Shown here piece by piece: positions 52,999-62,224 of a stretch of 64,000 nt of DNA. The notes under the pieces were generated by a model, which was given only the letters and a program-made list of their open reading frames with translations, did no database searches and was not told the DNA's origin. The translations under genes and the position numbers were made by a program. The first letter of the stretch is position 1; each line of letters starts with the position of its first letter. The stretch comes from Nocardia uniformis NBRC 13702 (GTDB lineage Bacteria > Actinomycetota > Actinomycetes > Mycobacteriales > Mycobacteriaceae), in NCBI RefSeq assembly GCF_001613345.1, contig NZ_BDCE01000046.1, positions 163,311-227,310 on the forward strand, in the 5' to 3' direction.

Positions 52999-53410
52999 GG
53001 TGGTGGTCTCCTCGCCTGGGGCGGCTGTTCGCCCGGTGGTGGTGCCGTGGGTGGCGGGGACCTGTGGGGTCGCGTGTCGGGTTGTGGGCCAATCCGGTTG
53101 CGGCGCAGTCGAAAAAGTTCCCGGCGAGCGGGTAGCGAGTGTCTTCGGGCAGTTTTTCGGCGGAGGTGTCGAGCCACCTTGTGGTGAGTCCGGATTTGCC
53201 GACGACACGGCCGTGACCATGCTGGTTCTCCGCGCACACGGCACCCCGCCACCGGGTGCCCAGTCGCCTCGGGCGAGGGACCCCTCACCGTGGAGCCGCC
53301 CGCGACAACCACAGCCGTCGCACCGGCACGCCGACGCCGCACCAGCGCCACCGCGGACTGCCGGTGTCGCCCGCCCTCGCCTAGCAGCGGGCCGGAAATA
53401 GCGCGCATGT
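52999..53410. other. Gap in the transfer operon
   Basis: 412 bases with no supported gene, the only large gap in this otherwise overlapping operon. A minus-strand phrase (KSGLTTRWLDTSAEKLPEDT near 53130-53190) looks protein-like but has no proper start, so a lost small gene is possible. A promoter for the coupling-protein half of the operon may lie here. Confidence 0.35.
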
Positions 53411-53998
53411 TCATCGGGGCGCGATCAGCGAGACGCGCCACCCGCCGGGGGTGGCGGTGGCGGTGACGTAGACGGCGGAGTCGCGGTCGGGCTCGGTGCC
53501 GCTGACGGTGTTCACGCGCTGGCGCAGCGCCACGACGCGCTGGCGGGTCTGCGCGGTGTCGGCGGGGTGATCATCGGGCGTGATTACCGCTGTGGCGGTG
53601 ATCGAGGCGTGCGCGCTGGCCCAGCGCGCCCACACACCAGCCGGAACGGCTGTTAGCCCCGAGGCGGTGGCTCCGACCTGGGCGCGGTAGCGCTCGGTGA
53701 GCAGCCCGCGCGCGCGGTCGAATCCGGCCGCGCTGTCGGGGTCCGGACCCGGTTGCCAGGTGTAGGCGGTCTCGATGGCCGCGACCATGACCGCCAGCGC
53801 ATCGCCGGTGTCGATGCCTGCGATGATTTCAGCGCTGCTCTGCGGCGCCGGCGGCGGCGCGGCAGGTTGGGTCGGTGTCCCACAACCGGCCGCTATCAGT
53901 CCGAGCATGATCAGGCTCACCGTTACGCCCAGGCGTGCGCGATGGCTTCTCGCGATCGTTGGTGTCATTGCGTCGTCTTCCGTGTGCGGATCGGTCAT
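53411..53998 (-). CDS. Lipoprotein of transfer operon
   Basis: 195 aa; the ATG at 53998 overlaps the stop of the NlpC/P60 gene (ATGA); an ATG ten codons in is an alternative. GVTVSLIMLGLIAAGC is a signal peptide with a lipobox (LIAAGC). The mature part is Ala/Pro-rich, then a compact domain ending in VYVTATATPGGWRVSLIAPR. Probably anchored outside the membrane as part of the transfer apparatus. Confidence 0.7.
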   Translation of the reverse strand: MTDPHTEDDAMTPTIARSHRARLGVTVSLIMLGLIAAGCGTPTQPAAPPPAPQSSAEIIAGIDTGDALAVMVAAIETAYTWQPGPDPDSAAGFDRARGLLTERYRAQVGATASGLTAVPAGVWARWASAHASITATAVITPDDHPADTAQTRQRVVALRQRVNTVSGTEPDRDSAVYVTATATPGGWRVSLIAPR

Positions 53999-55134
53999 GG
54001 GCGTGAATCCTGTTGCTGGGCACCGAATCTCCGGACGTCCATCCGGTCTGATGCGAAGTCGGAGAGGGGCTGCACCTGTACCGGGATTCCGTGAGTGGGT
54101 GCGTTGAGGAGCTGCGGCTCCCCGGTGGCGGGATCGAGGCCCGCGAAGATCCCGGTGTGATGGGAGTCGGCCTCACCTGGGGAGGTGAAGTAGATGAGGT
54201 CGCCGGGTTGCATCCGGTCGAGCGCGACCGGGGCACCTCGCGGGTCGCGTTGCTGGTCACCGGTGTAGTGCCCCAGCACGATTCGCCCTTCCGATGCCTG
54301 GGCGACTGCGAACAACGTCAGGCCCGAGCAGTCGAATCCGCCGCCGGTGGGTCCGGTGTGGTCGCCGCCGCCCCACACGTACGGCAGCCCGAGCCCCCGC
54401 ATTCCTTCGGCCAACACCCGAGCACCGAAATCCGAAGCGGCACCGCCGCTTCCAGCGCTGGCGATCCCCGTCGCGGGATCGGTCGTGCACAGCGGGCCTG
54501 CGCCGGAGGCCGACACGACGGCCGGGGGTGTGGCGCCGCGGAACGCGCGGTGCAGGGCGTGGGCGGCTTCGCGTTTGGTGGCGTAGGCGTCGGGGTAGGC
54601 CGAGCGTTCGACGGCTTGGGCGAGGTCGGCCGGGTCGCGGGTCTGCCACCCCGGCACGGCAAGGAGCTGGTCGTAGAACCAGCCGATCTGACGCAGCGGG
54701 TCCATCAGCCCGGCCATGCCCCCGACCTGGTCGGCCCAGATCGAGGCGCGCAGCTGGAACGGGCCGACGGAGTCGTGGTCGGACCCGACAGCGTCATGTG
54801 GATACGACAATGATTCCGGCACACCGGAATTCGCGTAGTTCTTGAGTCCGGATTCGGTGGAGGCGGCCATCAACGCCGCCAGAATCCCCGACTCGGGGAT
54901 CTGACGTTGCTCCCCGATCGCGACGATGGCACGCGCGATGTCGAGCTGCTTGCTGTCGTATCCCGCCAGCGTCGCCGGTTGCGAGGTATCGGGGCCGAGG
55001 GTTCCCTGTCCCATCGGGGCCGCGACCGCGCACCCGCGGATCTCCTCACCGGAGATCACGGTCACGATCACCAGCACGGCCGCGAACAACAAAGCGCTCA
55101 CGACCGCACCGGCTTTCATCACTACGGCGGTCAT
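53995..55134 (-). CDS. NlpC/P60 peptidoglycan hydrolase of the transfer system
   Basis: 379 aa. One N-terminal membrane helix (GAVVSALLFAAVLVIVTVIS), then a lysozyme-like region (AALMAASTESGLKNYANSG, with a Glu that could be catalytic, and DSVGPFQLRASIW), then the NlpC/P60 domain: LPYVWGGGDHTGP, FDCSGLTLFAVAQ (catalytic Cys), SHHTGIFAG (His). Such two-domain enzymes open the cell wall for the conjugation channel (VirB1-like role). Coupled on both sides. Confidence 0.85.
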   Translation of the reverse strand: MTAVVMKAGAVVSALLFAAVLVIVTVISGEEIRGCAVAAPMGQGTLGPDTSQPATLAGYDSKQLDIARAIVAIGEQRQIPESGILAALMAASTESGLKNYANSGVPESLSYPHDAVGSDHDSVGPFQLRASIWADQVGGMAGLMDPLRQIGWFYDQLLAVPGWQTRDPADLAQAVERSAYPDAYATKREAAHALHRAFRGATPPAVVSASGAGPLCTTDPATGIASAGSGGAASDFGARVLAEGMRGLGLPYVWGGGDHTGPTGGGFDCSGLTLFAVAQASEGRIVLGHYTGDQQRDPRGAPVALDRMQPGDLIYFTSPGEADSHHTGIFAGLDPATGEPQLLNAPTHGIPVQVQPLSDFASDRMDVRRFGAQQQDSRP

Positions 55135-55442
55135 CGCGGTAGTCGGTCGCGGTCGTGCAGCAACGTCATCAGCTCGCGGTTCAACCCGAGGACGGCGTCC
55201 AGCTCGGCGCGGGCGCGGGCCAGCTCGGCGGCCAGGCGCGGGCTCACCTCAGCCTGTCCGTGGGGGTCGGGGCCGCTGTCGCGAACCCAGTTGCGGACGG
55301 TGTTGTAGTGCACCCCCAGACTCGCGGCCACGACTCGGCAGGCAGCGGTCTGGGAGGAGCCGACCGCAATAAGCTCGCGGCAGCGGGTCACCGCTGCGGC
55401 GCGCACCTCCTCGGGCACGAGCATGTATCGGCGGGTACTCAT
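55131..55442 (-). CDS. Transposase-type helix-turn-helix small protein
   Basis: 103 aa. YMLVPEEVRAAAVTRCREL, AACRVVAASLGVHYNTVRNW and VRDSG form an IS3 OrfA-like HTH followed by a coiled segment (LAAELARARAELDAVLGLNR), the usual layout of OrfA proteins. No OrfB or inverted repeats are nearby. Its ATGA junctions with both neighbours suggest it is a settled operon member, perhaps a DNA-binding regulator. Confidence 0.6.
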   Translation of the reverse strand: MSTRRYMLVPEEVRAAAVTRCRELIAVGSSQTAACRVVAASLGVHYNTVRNWVRDSGPDPHGQAEVSPRLAAELARARAELDAVLGLNRELMTLLHDRDRLPR

Positions 55443-57139
55443 GCGGCCATACCCCCCGCCGCGTCCCGGTGAAACTGCGAGAACAACTCGGACGTGCTGT
55501 GAATCCCGAAATTTTGCTCAACCTCAGATAGGAGGAGCTGGAACGGAATTCCCGGTGAGCGGTCCTCGCTGACCTTCAACAGGAACTTGCCGACGCCTGC
55601 GGCCATCGGCCGGGGCATGCCCGGCCGTAGTGGTTCGCCGGTCAATGCTTGTGGCGCTGACCAGCTCGTCACCATGTCGGCCTCGGCTCCGGTGAGCTTG
55701 ACGATGCCGTCGAGCAGTTCCAGTTCCTCGGCGGGTAATGCGCCAAGGATTTTGGCGCGGGAGCGTTCGAGGAAGCCGAGCGCTCTCGCGCCGGCGGTGC
55801 CGCCGATGTTGTGCAGGTCGCGCACGGAGTGGCTGATCAGGATCAGCGCCACGGCCAGGGAGCGTTGCAGCCGGGTCAGCTCGTCGACGCGGGCGACCAT
55901 GAATTCACCCAGGCCCAGGACTTGCCAGAGTTCGTCCATGACGACCTGGAACACGCGTTGCTTGCCGATCCCGTTCTCGGCGAGCATGTTCAGCGCTTCG
56001 ATGGACCCGAAACCGATCGCCCAGCACGACAGCATCACCGCTGCCTTGAGTTTGGTATCGCCGGTGGGGATGTGGGAGACATCCACACACACCGCCGGTG
56101 CCTCCAGATCCAGCGCCACGGTGGTGTGGCCGTTGAAGACCTGACCGAACGGACCCTGAGTCAACGCCCGTAGTGAACGGCGCAGCGGCACAATCGCTTC
56201 GGCATACCGCTGTGGTGTCGCAGCTGCGGCATCGAGCATCAATTCCTCACCGCCGCCGGTGATCACCTCCAAAAGGTCGTCCAGGATCGCAGGCGAGTCG
56301 ACAGTGAAGCCACGCCCGCCTTCGGCCTCGGGGGTGTTCAGCAGGCGCAGCGCGGTAGAGATCAGGGTGTCTTCGTAGTCGGCGATCCGTTCGCCGCGGA
56401 TCAACTCCACAAGTCCGGCGATGAGATTGGTTTGGCGGGCACGCAATTCGGCGGCGACATTCTCGGCCGCCTGATGCAGCCCGGCCGCGCGCAGCTGCTG
56501 CATCGCCCTGCCCAGCAGCGCCGGGTCCAGCGGATTGAGCTGGCCGTGCCCGTAGCCGACATCGACTACCTGGCCGCCGCAGGCGAGCACGGTGGAGCGG
56601 TAGTCGGGTTTGACGTCGGCCAGGATCAGCGGCGTGACGCCCTGGGCGATGCCGCCCAGCACGATCCGGCGCACGAGCGAGGATTTGCCGAATCCGTTGA
56701 GCCCCAGCACGAACAGGCTCGGTGCGGTCAAGAACGAGCCGCGTGAGAACCAGTTGAACGGGTCGAAACACACCGGCGCACCCGTGGTCAGGTGCGAGCC
56801 GAGCGGGGTACCCAACAGCGGTGCACCGGCACCCACGCACCAAGGCCACAGTCCGGCAATCTGGGCGGTGGTACCGCGCCATTCGGCCGGGCGGGCGATG
56901 CTTCGCCATCGGCCGCCCCCCGCACCGCTGGCCCCCGACACCGTCAGCTGCGGACCGGTCGCCGTGGTGGCCCGGCGGTTGGCTCGGTTGGCCTGGCGGT
57001 TGTCGTCGGTGCGCAGCCGTAGCCGCGCCCAGCCCGAGCCCAGGACTCCGGCCTCTGCCGTTCGGCGTTCCAGGCGCTCGCGTTCTGCCGCGTCGAGCAG
57101 GCGCGGCCCGCGCTCGCGGTGCGATTGTTTGCGGGTCAT
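55439..57139 (-). CDS. VirB4-like conjugation ATPase
   Basis: 566 aa. Walker A LNGFGKSSL (residues 147-155) and Walker B VVMDELWQVLGLGEF, with LILADVKPDYRSTVL and ALILISHSVRDLHN between and after them, as in VirB4/TraC ATPases that power assembly and secretion. It contains the motor part; the membrane-linked N-terminal part seems to be the separate SCO6880-type protein encoded just upstream. Confidence 0.85.
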   Translation of the reverse strand: MTRKQSHRERGPRLLDAAERERLERRTAEAGVLGSGWARLRLRTDDNRQANRANRRATTATGPQLTVSGASGAGGGRWRSIARPAEWRGTTAQIAGLWPWCVGAGAPLLGTPLGSHLTTGAPVCFDPFNWFSRGSFLTAPSLFVLGLNGFGKSSLVRRIVLGGIAQGVTPLILADVKPDYRSTVLACGGQVVDVGYGHGQLNPLDPALLGRAMQQLRAAGLHQAAENVAAELRARQTNLIAGLVELIRGERIADYEDTLISTALRLLNTPEAEGGRGFTVDSPAILDDLLEVITGGGEELMLDAAAATPQRYAEAIVPLRRSLRALTQGPFGQVFNGHTTVALDLEAPAVCVDVSHIPTGDTKLKAAVMLSCWAIGFGSIEALNMLAENGIGKQRVFQVVMDELWQVLGLGEFMVARVDELTRLQRSLAVALILISHSVRDLHNIGGTAGARALGFLERSRAKILGALPAEELELLDGIVKLTGAEADMVTSWSAPQALTGEPLRPGMPRPMAAGVGKFLLKVSEDRSPGIPFQLLLSEVEQNFGIHSTSELFSQFHRDAAGGMAA

Positions 57140-58620
57140 GCCGACATCACCCGTGGCAGAGTCGCCATCTGAGGCAACAGCACGCCCACGCCGAGCGAGC
57201 CGGCGAAGGCGGCGGCTTGGTAGTAGTAGGCGCGGCGTATCCGCAGCCGGGCCTGGTCGGAGAGATCGCCGGTGAGGGCGTCGATGCGCGGCAGATCGGT
57301 TCCGGCGGGAACGGTGACGGTGACCAAGACCCCGAAGCGGGAGACTCCGTGTCCGCGGGCCTGTTCCTCGCGGGCCTGCTCGGTCGCGCCGACGCGCAGC
57401 ATCGCGTGCGCGGAGACCACGCCCTGACCGGATTGCTGGGCGACCAACGCGTTTTTGAAATCGTCGTCGACGATGTTGGCGGCATCGGCTGCGGCGTGCG
57501 GTCGCAGGACCAGGGCCACGCGTTTGCGCGGCAGGTCCGGCGTCGGGGCCAGCAGCCGCTGCAACACTCGTTCGTCCACGGTGCCCGAAGGGGCGTAGTC
57601 CATCTCCCAGGTAGTCGAGACCACGCCATCGTGCTCGAGGCGGCCGACACGTTCGTGGTAGTAGATCGGCCCGGCGTCATCCCAGCCGAGCCCGTGACCG
57701 TCACTGCTCGCGGCAGCGGTTTCCAGGTCGGCTTCAGCGGCGGGGTCGAAACTGCGCCGCACTGTCGCGGTCACTTCGGCCGCTGTCATCGGCCGGGTCC
57801 GCACCCCGGCTTGGGCGAGCGCGGCGACGATGCCTGGTAGCCGGCGCCCGATCTCTACGGCCTGCTCCGCAGGTTCGCGCCGCCGTTCAGCGGTGGTGGC
57901 GCGGAAGGTGATCGAGCACCACGCGTCCAGCTGAACCGTGTGCGAGGGCAGGGTGGCGGCGAGTTCGGACATCATCGCCCGCGCCATCTCCGGCGCATCC
58001 TCGCGGGTCAGTTCGGCGACCTCACCGGCGAGGCGGTGCCCGGTCTCCGGGACCGTCGACAACACCGGGGTGATCGCGACGATGTCACTCGCACCGCCGA
58101 GAGACGCGACGAATCCACCCCACGCCGCGACCCATTGATCAATGACAGCCTGATCGACGTTCTCCGCGCCGGAGGGCCACACCCGCAGGAGCACGGTGTA
58201 GAGCGAGTGTTTCGGCATGTGCACCATGCCGAACCGGTACTGATCGGAATCGACACCCTCATACAGGCGCGAGAGCGCGAGGAGCCCGGGAAGTTTCGCG
58301 GTCCCGAACTTCGAGAACGTGCCGCTGCGGTACAGGTTTTCCTTGCGTGCCCAGGTGCGCAACCACTGCGCCATAACCAAAGCCCTCTCATACCCGGTGC
58401 GCCCGTTGACACGAAAAGCCAACGGAGCCCACACGATTGCTTGAATCGCCGCGACAACCAGCGCGGCGGTGAAACTGACGAAAACGGCGGTCACCATCGC
58501 GATCACCACGAACACGAACCCGAGAACCGTTGCCTCCCAAGCGAGGCCGAACATTCCTTCCGAGCGGGGGCGCGACCATCCGCCGTAGGTGCGCCGCTGC
58601 GGCGACGCGGGGGCGCTCAT
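57136..58620 (-). CDS. SCO6880-family conjugation protein
   Basis: 494 aa. Starts RRTYGGWSRPRSEGMFGL and has two N-terminal membrane helices (TVLGFVFVVIAMVTAVFVSF; AALVVAAIQAIVWAPLAF), followed by a soluble region of the VirB4 N-terminal type. This is the SCO6880 layout found in actinomycete type IV-like systems. ATGA overlap with the VirB4-like gene, so together they probably make one functional unit. Confidence 0.75.
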   Translation of the reverse strand: MSAPASPQRRTYGGWSRPRSEGMFGLAWEATVLGFVFVVIAMVTAVFVSFTAALVVAAIQAIVWAPLAFRVNGRTGYERALVMAQWLRTWARKENLYRSGTFSKFGTAKLPGLLALSRLYEGVDSDQYRFGMVHMPKHSLYTVLLRVWPSGAENVDQAVIDQWVAAWGGFVASLGGASDIVAITPVLSTVPETGHRLAGEVAELTREDAPEMARAMMSELAATLPSHTVQLDAWCSITFRATTAERRREPAEQAVEIGRRLPGIVAALAQAGVRTRPMTAAEVTATVRRSFDPAAEADLETAAASSDGHGLGWDDAGPIYYHERVGRLEHDGVVSTTWEMDYAPSGTVDERVLQRLLAPTPDLPRKRVALVLRPHAAADAANIVDDDFKNALVAQQSGQGVVSAHAMLRVGATEQAREEQARGHGVSRFGVLVTVTVPAGTDLPRIDALTGDLSDQARLRIRRAYYYQAAAFAGSLGVGVLLPQMATLPRVMSA

Positions 58621-60140
58621 CGCGGCACCTGCGATCCGGACGGACCGGAGTAGGGCCGCGTGGGAGGCGGCGCGTTGCCGGTCGTGGTGGATTGCTCGAC
58701 GGTGGACTGCATCGTCTGAATTCCCTTGCTTGCCAACCCGATTCCGGCGGCGGCGGCGACGCCGACCGGGCCGGCGGCCTTCGCGGCGGTCGCGGTCGCG
58801 CCACTGGCTCCGCCGCTAGAGGTGGCGCTACGCAGCGGTATCGCGCCGGAGGAATGGTTGCCGCCGCTGTGGCCGGTGGCGGTGGAGGCGATGCTGCCCG
58901 CGCCGCCCTTGGCGCTGGCCGCGCCTGTACCGGCCGATCCGCCGGACCCGCCGGTCATCGAGACCCCGGCCGCGACCGCTGTTGCCGCCCCGGCCGTCGC
59001 AGCGGCACCGGACCCGCCGCTCATTCCGGCGATCGGGGACACCAATCGCATCAGCGCGGGCAAGGTGAGTGCGGCCGAGCACACCAGCACCAGCCCGACC
59101 AGTGCGCGTTGCGCCGATTCGGCATCGACGCTTCCACCGCCGGTGGGGTCCAGGGCGGTGTCCCCGACGGTGGTGAACGCGATCAGATACACCATCGCCG
59201 CGAGGGGCTTGTAGAGCAGGAACGCGACCGACCAGCCGATCAACCTGTCGTAGAGACCACGACCGGAGTTCGTAGCCGAGCTGGCAGCCGCCAGCGGCAG
59301 CACTCCGGCGACCACCACCAGCAGTCCTTCGCGCACCACCGCCAGAACCACCTGCGCGAGTGCGCCCAGGATGCCGACGCAGGCCAGGATCAGCACCAGG
59401 CCGGGGGAGAACACCGACAACCCCGCTGTTTGCGCGAGCGCTTTCGCTGCGGTCTTCGGGTCACCGCCCGCGGATTCGGTGAGAATCCAGTTCGCCAACG
59501 CATCCGATGCGTGGGTGCTCGCCACCAGCACCGCGCTCCACATCGTGGAGGCGAAGATCGTGCGCGCCAGCACTTTGAAGGTGTCGTGCGCGGCGTCGTG
59601 CATGGCGTGGCGGCGTGCCTGGGCCAAGCGAATCCCGCACAGCATCACACTCGCCGCCAGCAGGTACCACTGAAGCTGATAGGTGTAGTCGGAAATCTTG
59701 GAGAACAGATCCGGGCTGTCGGTGATGGCTGTGGGCAGGCGCGCCCAGAACGAGAGCGACAACACGATCGCCTGGCTCAAGCCCGAGATCAGCGACTCCA
59801 CGACCTTGCCGAACGCGGTACCCCACGCCGCATCCGCCACCGCGGACACCGCCTGGCCGGGATGGGAGGCGACGTTCGCGCCCTTGCAGGCTGCGGAGAC
59901 AGCGTTGCCCAAATCCAATGGAGTGCCGGGGATTCCGACGCTGGATAGGGCATCGTGCATGTCGTTGCAGGTCTGGTCGAACCCGTACGAGCCGCCGGTG
60001 TCGGGCGTCGGCTGCGCCGTCGCGACACCCGCTCCGGCAAGGCCGACGGCAAGCGCGGCGACCAACAGCGCGAGCACTCGGAACAGGCTCCGGTGCAGTC
60101 GATTGCGGTCCGTGCGACCGCCGAACGCGGTGGCGATCAC
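58617..60140 (-). CDS. VirB6/TrbL-like polytopic membrane protein
   Basis: 507 aa from GTG 60140, which overlaps the previous stop. A signal-like helix (VLALLVAALAVGLAGAGVAT), a Cys-containing outer loop (FDQTCNDMHDAL), then six or more membrane helices between about residues 100 and 320, and a Gly/Ala/Ser-rich tail. The layout is that of VirB6/TrbL, the channel-forming inner-membrane component. Stop overlaps the SCO6880 gene start. Confidence 0.75.
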   Translation of the reverse strand: MIATAFGGRTDRNRLHRSLFRVLALLVAALAVGLAGAGVATAQPTPDTGGSYGFDQTCNDMHDALSSVGIPGTPLDLGNAVSAACKGANVASHPGQAVSAVADAAWGTAFGKVVESLISGLSQAIVLSLSFWARLPTAITDSPDLFSKISDYTYQLQWYLLAASVMLCGIRLAQARRHAMHDAAHDTFKVLARTIFASTMWSAVLVASTHASDALANWILTESAGGDPKTAAKALAQTAGLSVFSPGLVLILACVGILGALAQVVLAVVREGLLVVVAGVLPLAAASSATNSGRGLYDRLIGWSVAFLLYKPLAAMVYLIAFTTVGDTALDPTGGGSVDAESAQRALVGLVLVCSAALTLPALMRLVSPIAGMSGGSGAAATAGAATAVAAGVSMTGGSGGSAGTGAASAKGGAGSIASTATGHSGGNHSSGAIPLRSATSSGGASGATATAAKAAGPVGVAAAAGIGLASKGIQTMQSTVEQSTTTGNAPPPTRPYSGPSGSQVPR

Positions 60141-60994
60141 CACTTGATCCACCCCCCGGTCAGCGTCGAGATGACGTGCTGGGGAGGTGTGGCGCCGGGC
60201 GGCGGTTGCAGCCGCCAGTCCCCGCCGTCCCACACCATGACGATCTGGGTGGCCGTCCACGCCGGTGCCCCGTTGTTATCGACGCCGCGCGTGGCGATCG
60301 CGACCACGGCCATGTCCTCGGCATAGCTGTCGATCCGGAAGGCATCCGGGGCGACGAAGTACCGAGTCAGGTTCTCCGGCAGCTGGTCCGGCAGACGTCC
60401 CGCTGCCTTGTTCGACTCGAATTCTCGTAATCCCTTGGCAGGATTGATGATCAGGCGCTCGCGCACGGTGCGGCTACCAGGGCGGGCGTTGACCTGGTAG
60501 CCGGCGTAGACCGCCGCCAGTGCCGCGCCCTGGGGCGTGTGCGCCCACCCGGCCGCCACACCATCGGCTACCCGGGTCGGTCCATCGGAGGTGGAGAAAG
60601 GTACCGACGCTCCGGCGACTCGCTGCCATCCACCCTGAGTGGGAAGCACGGGCGCGCCCGTCAGCCAATCCGGATCAGTCGATGTACGCCCCCTGCCGGT
60701 CTGCGTCAGCGGCTGACCGGCCGTATTGCGGGGTGTGTCGACGCGCCGACCGAATACATCGGTCGCGGGAACGTCGAAACCGGTGGCGGTCGAATCGCCG
60801 TGACTCGGCGCGGAGACCGGCGCGTTCGTTGTCGGGGTGGCGTTGTCGTGGCCGACGTTGAGGGCGGCAACCCCGCCGACGATGACCAGCGCGACCACAG
60901 CGAGGGCGGCGATCAATCCGATCTGTTTGCCTCGCTGCTGATCTTGGGGTGCATCGTGGCCGGTGTCGCTGGAGGTGGTTTCGCGCAGCTTCAC
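60137..60994 (-). CDS. Membrane-anchored transfer protein, paralogue of the upstream lipoprotein
   Basis: 285 aa, GTG 60994 in an overlap with the previous stop. One membrane helix (IGLIAALAVVALVIVGGVAA) near residue 30 and an extracellular domain. HTPQGAALAAVYAGYQV and QIVMVWDGGDWRLQPPP correspond to QTPQGAALAAIAHTV and AIAVVWQRGDWRLELPD of the 212-aa lipoprotein, so these are paralogous domains. A VirB8-like scaffold role is a guess from position and topology. Confidence 0.65.
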   Translation of the reverse strand: MKLRETTSSDTGHDAPQDQQRGKQIGLIAALAVVALVIVGGVAALNVGHDNATPTTNAPVSAPSHGDSTATGFDVPATDVFGRRVDTPRNTAGQPLTQTGRGRTSTDPDWLTGAPVLPTQGGWQRVAGASVPFSTSDGPTRVADGVAAGWAHTPQGAALAAVYAGYQVNARPGSRTVRERLIINPAKGLREFESNKAAGRLPDQLPENLTRYFVAPDAFRIDSYAEDMAVVAIATRGVDNNGAPAWTATQIVMVWDGGDWRLQPPPGATPPQHVISTLTGGWIKW

Positions 60995-61629
60995 TGCGTG
61001 CCCTCCAACCGCACGAAACCATCGGTTGGAACCGAAGTGATCGCGGAGACGGTGGGCGTGGTGCTGGCGGGGTCGGGCAGCTCGAGCCGCCAGTCCCCGC
61101 GCTGCCACACCACCGCTATGGCGGTGGCGGCCAGGCTCTTGTCCGGGTAGGCGCTGACCGCGTTGACCGTTGCCCGTTCGGGCTGGTAGCTGGTGATCTG
61201 ATAGCCGAGGATTCGGGGTGCGGTGGCGGGGTCGGCGGGCTGAGCGATCTTGACGCGTGCCCGCGCCAAGGTCCACGCGTCGCGGGCGGGACCGGGTGCG
61301 ACTTCGGCGGCGGTGATGTGTGCCCAGCTGGTGTTGTCGGCGGTCGACAGACGCACGGTGTGGGCGATGGCCGCCAGCGCCGCGCCCTGGGGAGTCTGGC
61401 GGTAGCCGGTCGCGGTCACACCATTCGTGGTGGGTCCGTCCTCCCCGGCGGGGATCGCGATGCCTTGGAAGCTGTTCCAATGCAATCCGGCCGGGACGCT
61501 GGTCAGATCCGGTTGCGGCGCACTCGATTCCGAGTCCGCGCCGCACCCGGCGAGGGCCGCCGCTGCCACGAGGGCAGCGGCGAGGCCGCTCAGTGCTGCC
61601 CTGTTTTGGGCATGCGAAAGCAGAGACAT
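60991..61629 (-). CDS. Lipoprotein, paralogue of the 285-aa protein
   Basis: 212 aa. Signal peptide with lipobox AAALAGC, then a mature domain with the TPQGAALAA and VVWxxGDWRL blocks shared with the downstream gene. One copy is lipid-anchored and the other helix-anchored, suggesting a hetero-oligomer on the outer face of the membrane. Function in transfer is inferred from the operon. Confidence 0.65.
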   Translation of the reverse strand: MSLLSHAQNRAALSGLAAALVAAAALAGCGADSESSAPQPDLTSVPAGLHWNSFQGIAIPAGEDGPTTNGVTATGYRQTPQGAALAAIAHTVRLSTADNTSWAHITAAEVAPGPARDAWTLARARVKIAQPADPATAPRILGYQITSYQPERATVNAVSAYPDKSLAATAIAVVWQRGDWRLELPDPASTTPTVSAITSVPTDGFVRLEGTQ

Positions 61630-61688
61630 GGTTGATTCCTTGAGAAAGATTGCGGCGCAGTCCTATTGGTGCACCGAGAGGTGATGCG

Positions 61689-61943
61689 TCAGAACGGCGA
61701 GAGAACGGCTGTCGCGACGGCGGCGGCGCTGCTGGCTAGGATCGCGCCGAGCAGGCTCATGACGATGCTGTGGGTGCCTTCGGACCAGATGGGTTCGCCG
61801 TGGCGGTGGGCCAGCCACAGCCGGCCCGCAGCGGCGATCAGCCAGGCCAGGCAGATGGTCAGCGCGAACCATGCGCCCCATCCCCACAGCTGGTCCAGCG
61901 GCCCGGTGACCGAGGCGGGTAACTGCTTGTAGGCGGTGGTCAT
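61689..61943 (-). CDS. Small membrane protein of transfer operon
   Basis: 84 aa, ATG 61943 overlapping the previous stop (TGATG). Two hydrophobic segments (WFALTICLAWLIAAAGRLWL and HSIVMSLLGAILASSAAAVA). The size and the two helices resemble the 93-aa protein encoded just before it, and either could be a pilin-like or channel component. Confidence 0.6.
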   Translation of the reverse strand: MTTAYKQLPASVTGPLDQLWGWGAWFALTICLAWLIAAAGRLWLAHRHGEPIWSEGTHSIVMSLLGAILASSAAAVATAVLSPF

Positions 61944-62224
61944 CAGGTGAGGACGACGGCGTTCATGAGGCTGGACGCGCTGGTGGCGATGATGCCGCCG
62001 ATCGCGGCGGCTGCCACCATCTTCGGTGATTCCAGGGCGGCGCCGTTCCATTTCTCCCACCCGAACTTGCCGCCCGCGTAGATGATCGCCGCCACACCGC
62101 ACAACATCACGAACCACATCAGGTAGCGGACCAGGCGAAGAATCTGCCCCGAGCCCGGTGGTGCTTCGGGCTGGATATCATCGACGGCCAAAATGACTGC
62201 GTGGCTGAGTGTTTCGAGAATCAT
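61943..62224 (-). CDS. VirB2/pilin-like small membrane protein
   Basis: 93 aa. A short N-terminal segment, then two membrane helices (VRYLMWFVMLCGVAAIIYAG and MVAAAAIGGIIATSASSLMN) separated by a charged loop (KFGWEKWNGAALESPK). This layout is that of VirB2-type subunits. ATGA overlap with the P-loop gene upstream. Confidence 0.6.
   Translation of the reverse strand: MILETLSHAVILAVDDIQPEAPPGSGQILRLVRYLMWFVMLCGVAAIIYAGGKFGWEKWNGAALESPKMVAAAAIGGIIATSASSLMNAVVLT

Noticed and set aside
55131..55442. Complete insertion sequence at the OrfA-like gene
   Set aside because: No OrfB, no terminal inverted repeats, and the gene overlaps both neighbours, so it is not a recent insertion.
58530..59948. 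472-codon plus-strand open frame
   Set aside because: Antisense to the VirB6-like gene; Gly/Arg/Ala-rich without a ribosome binding site.
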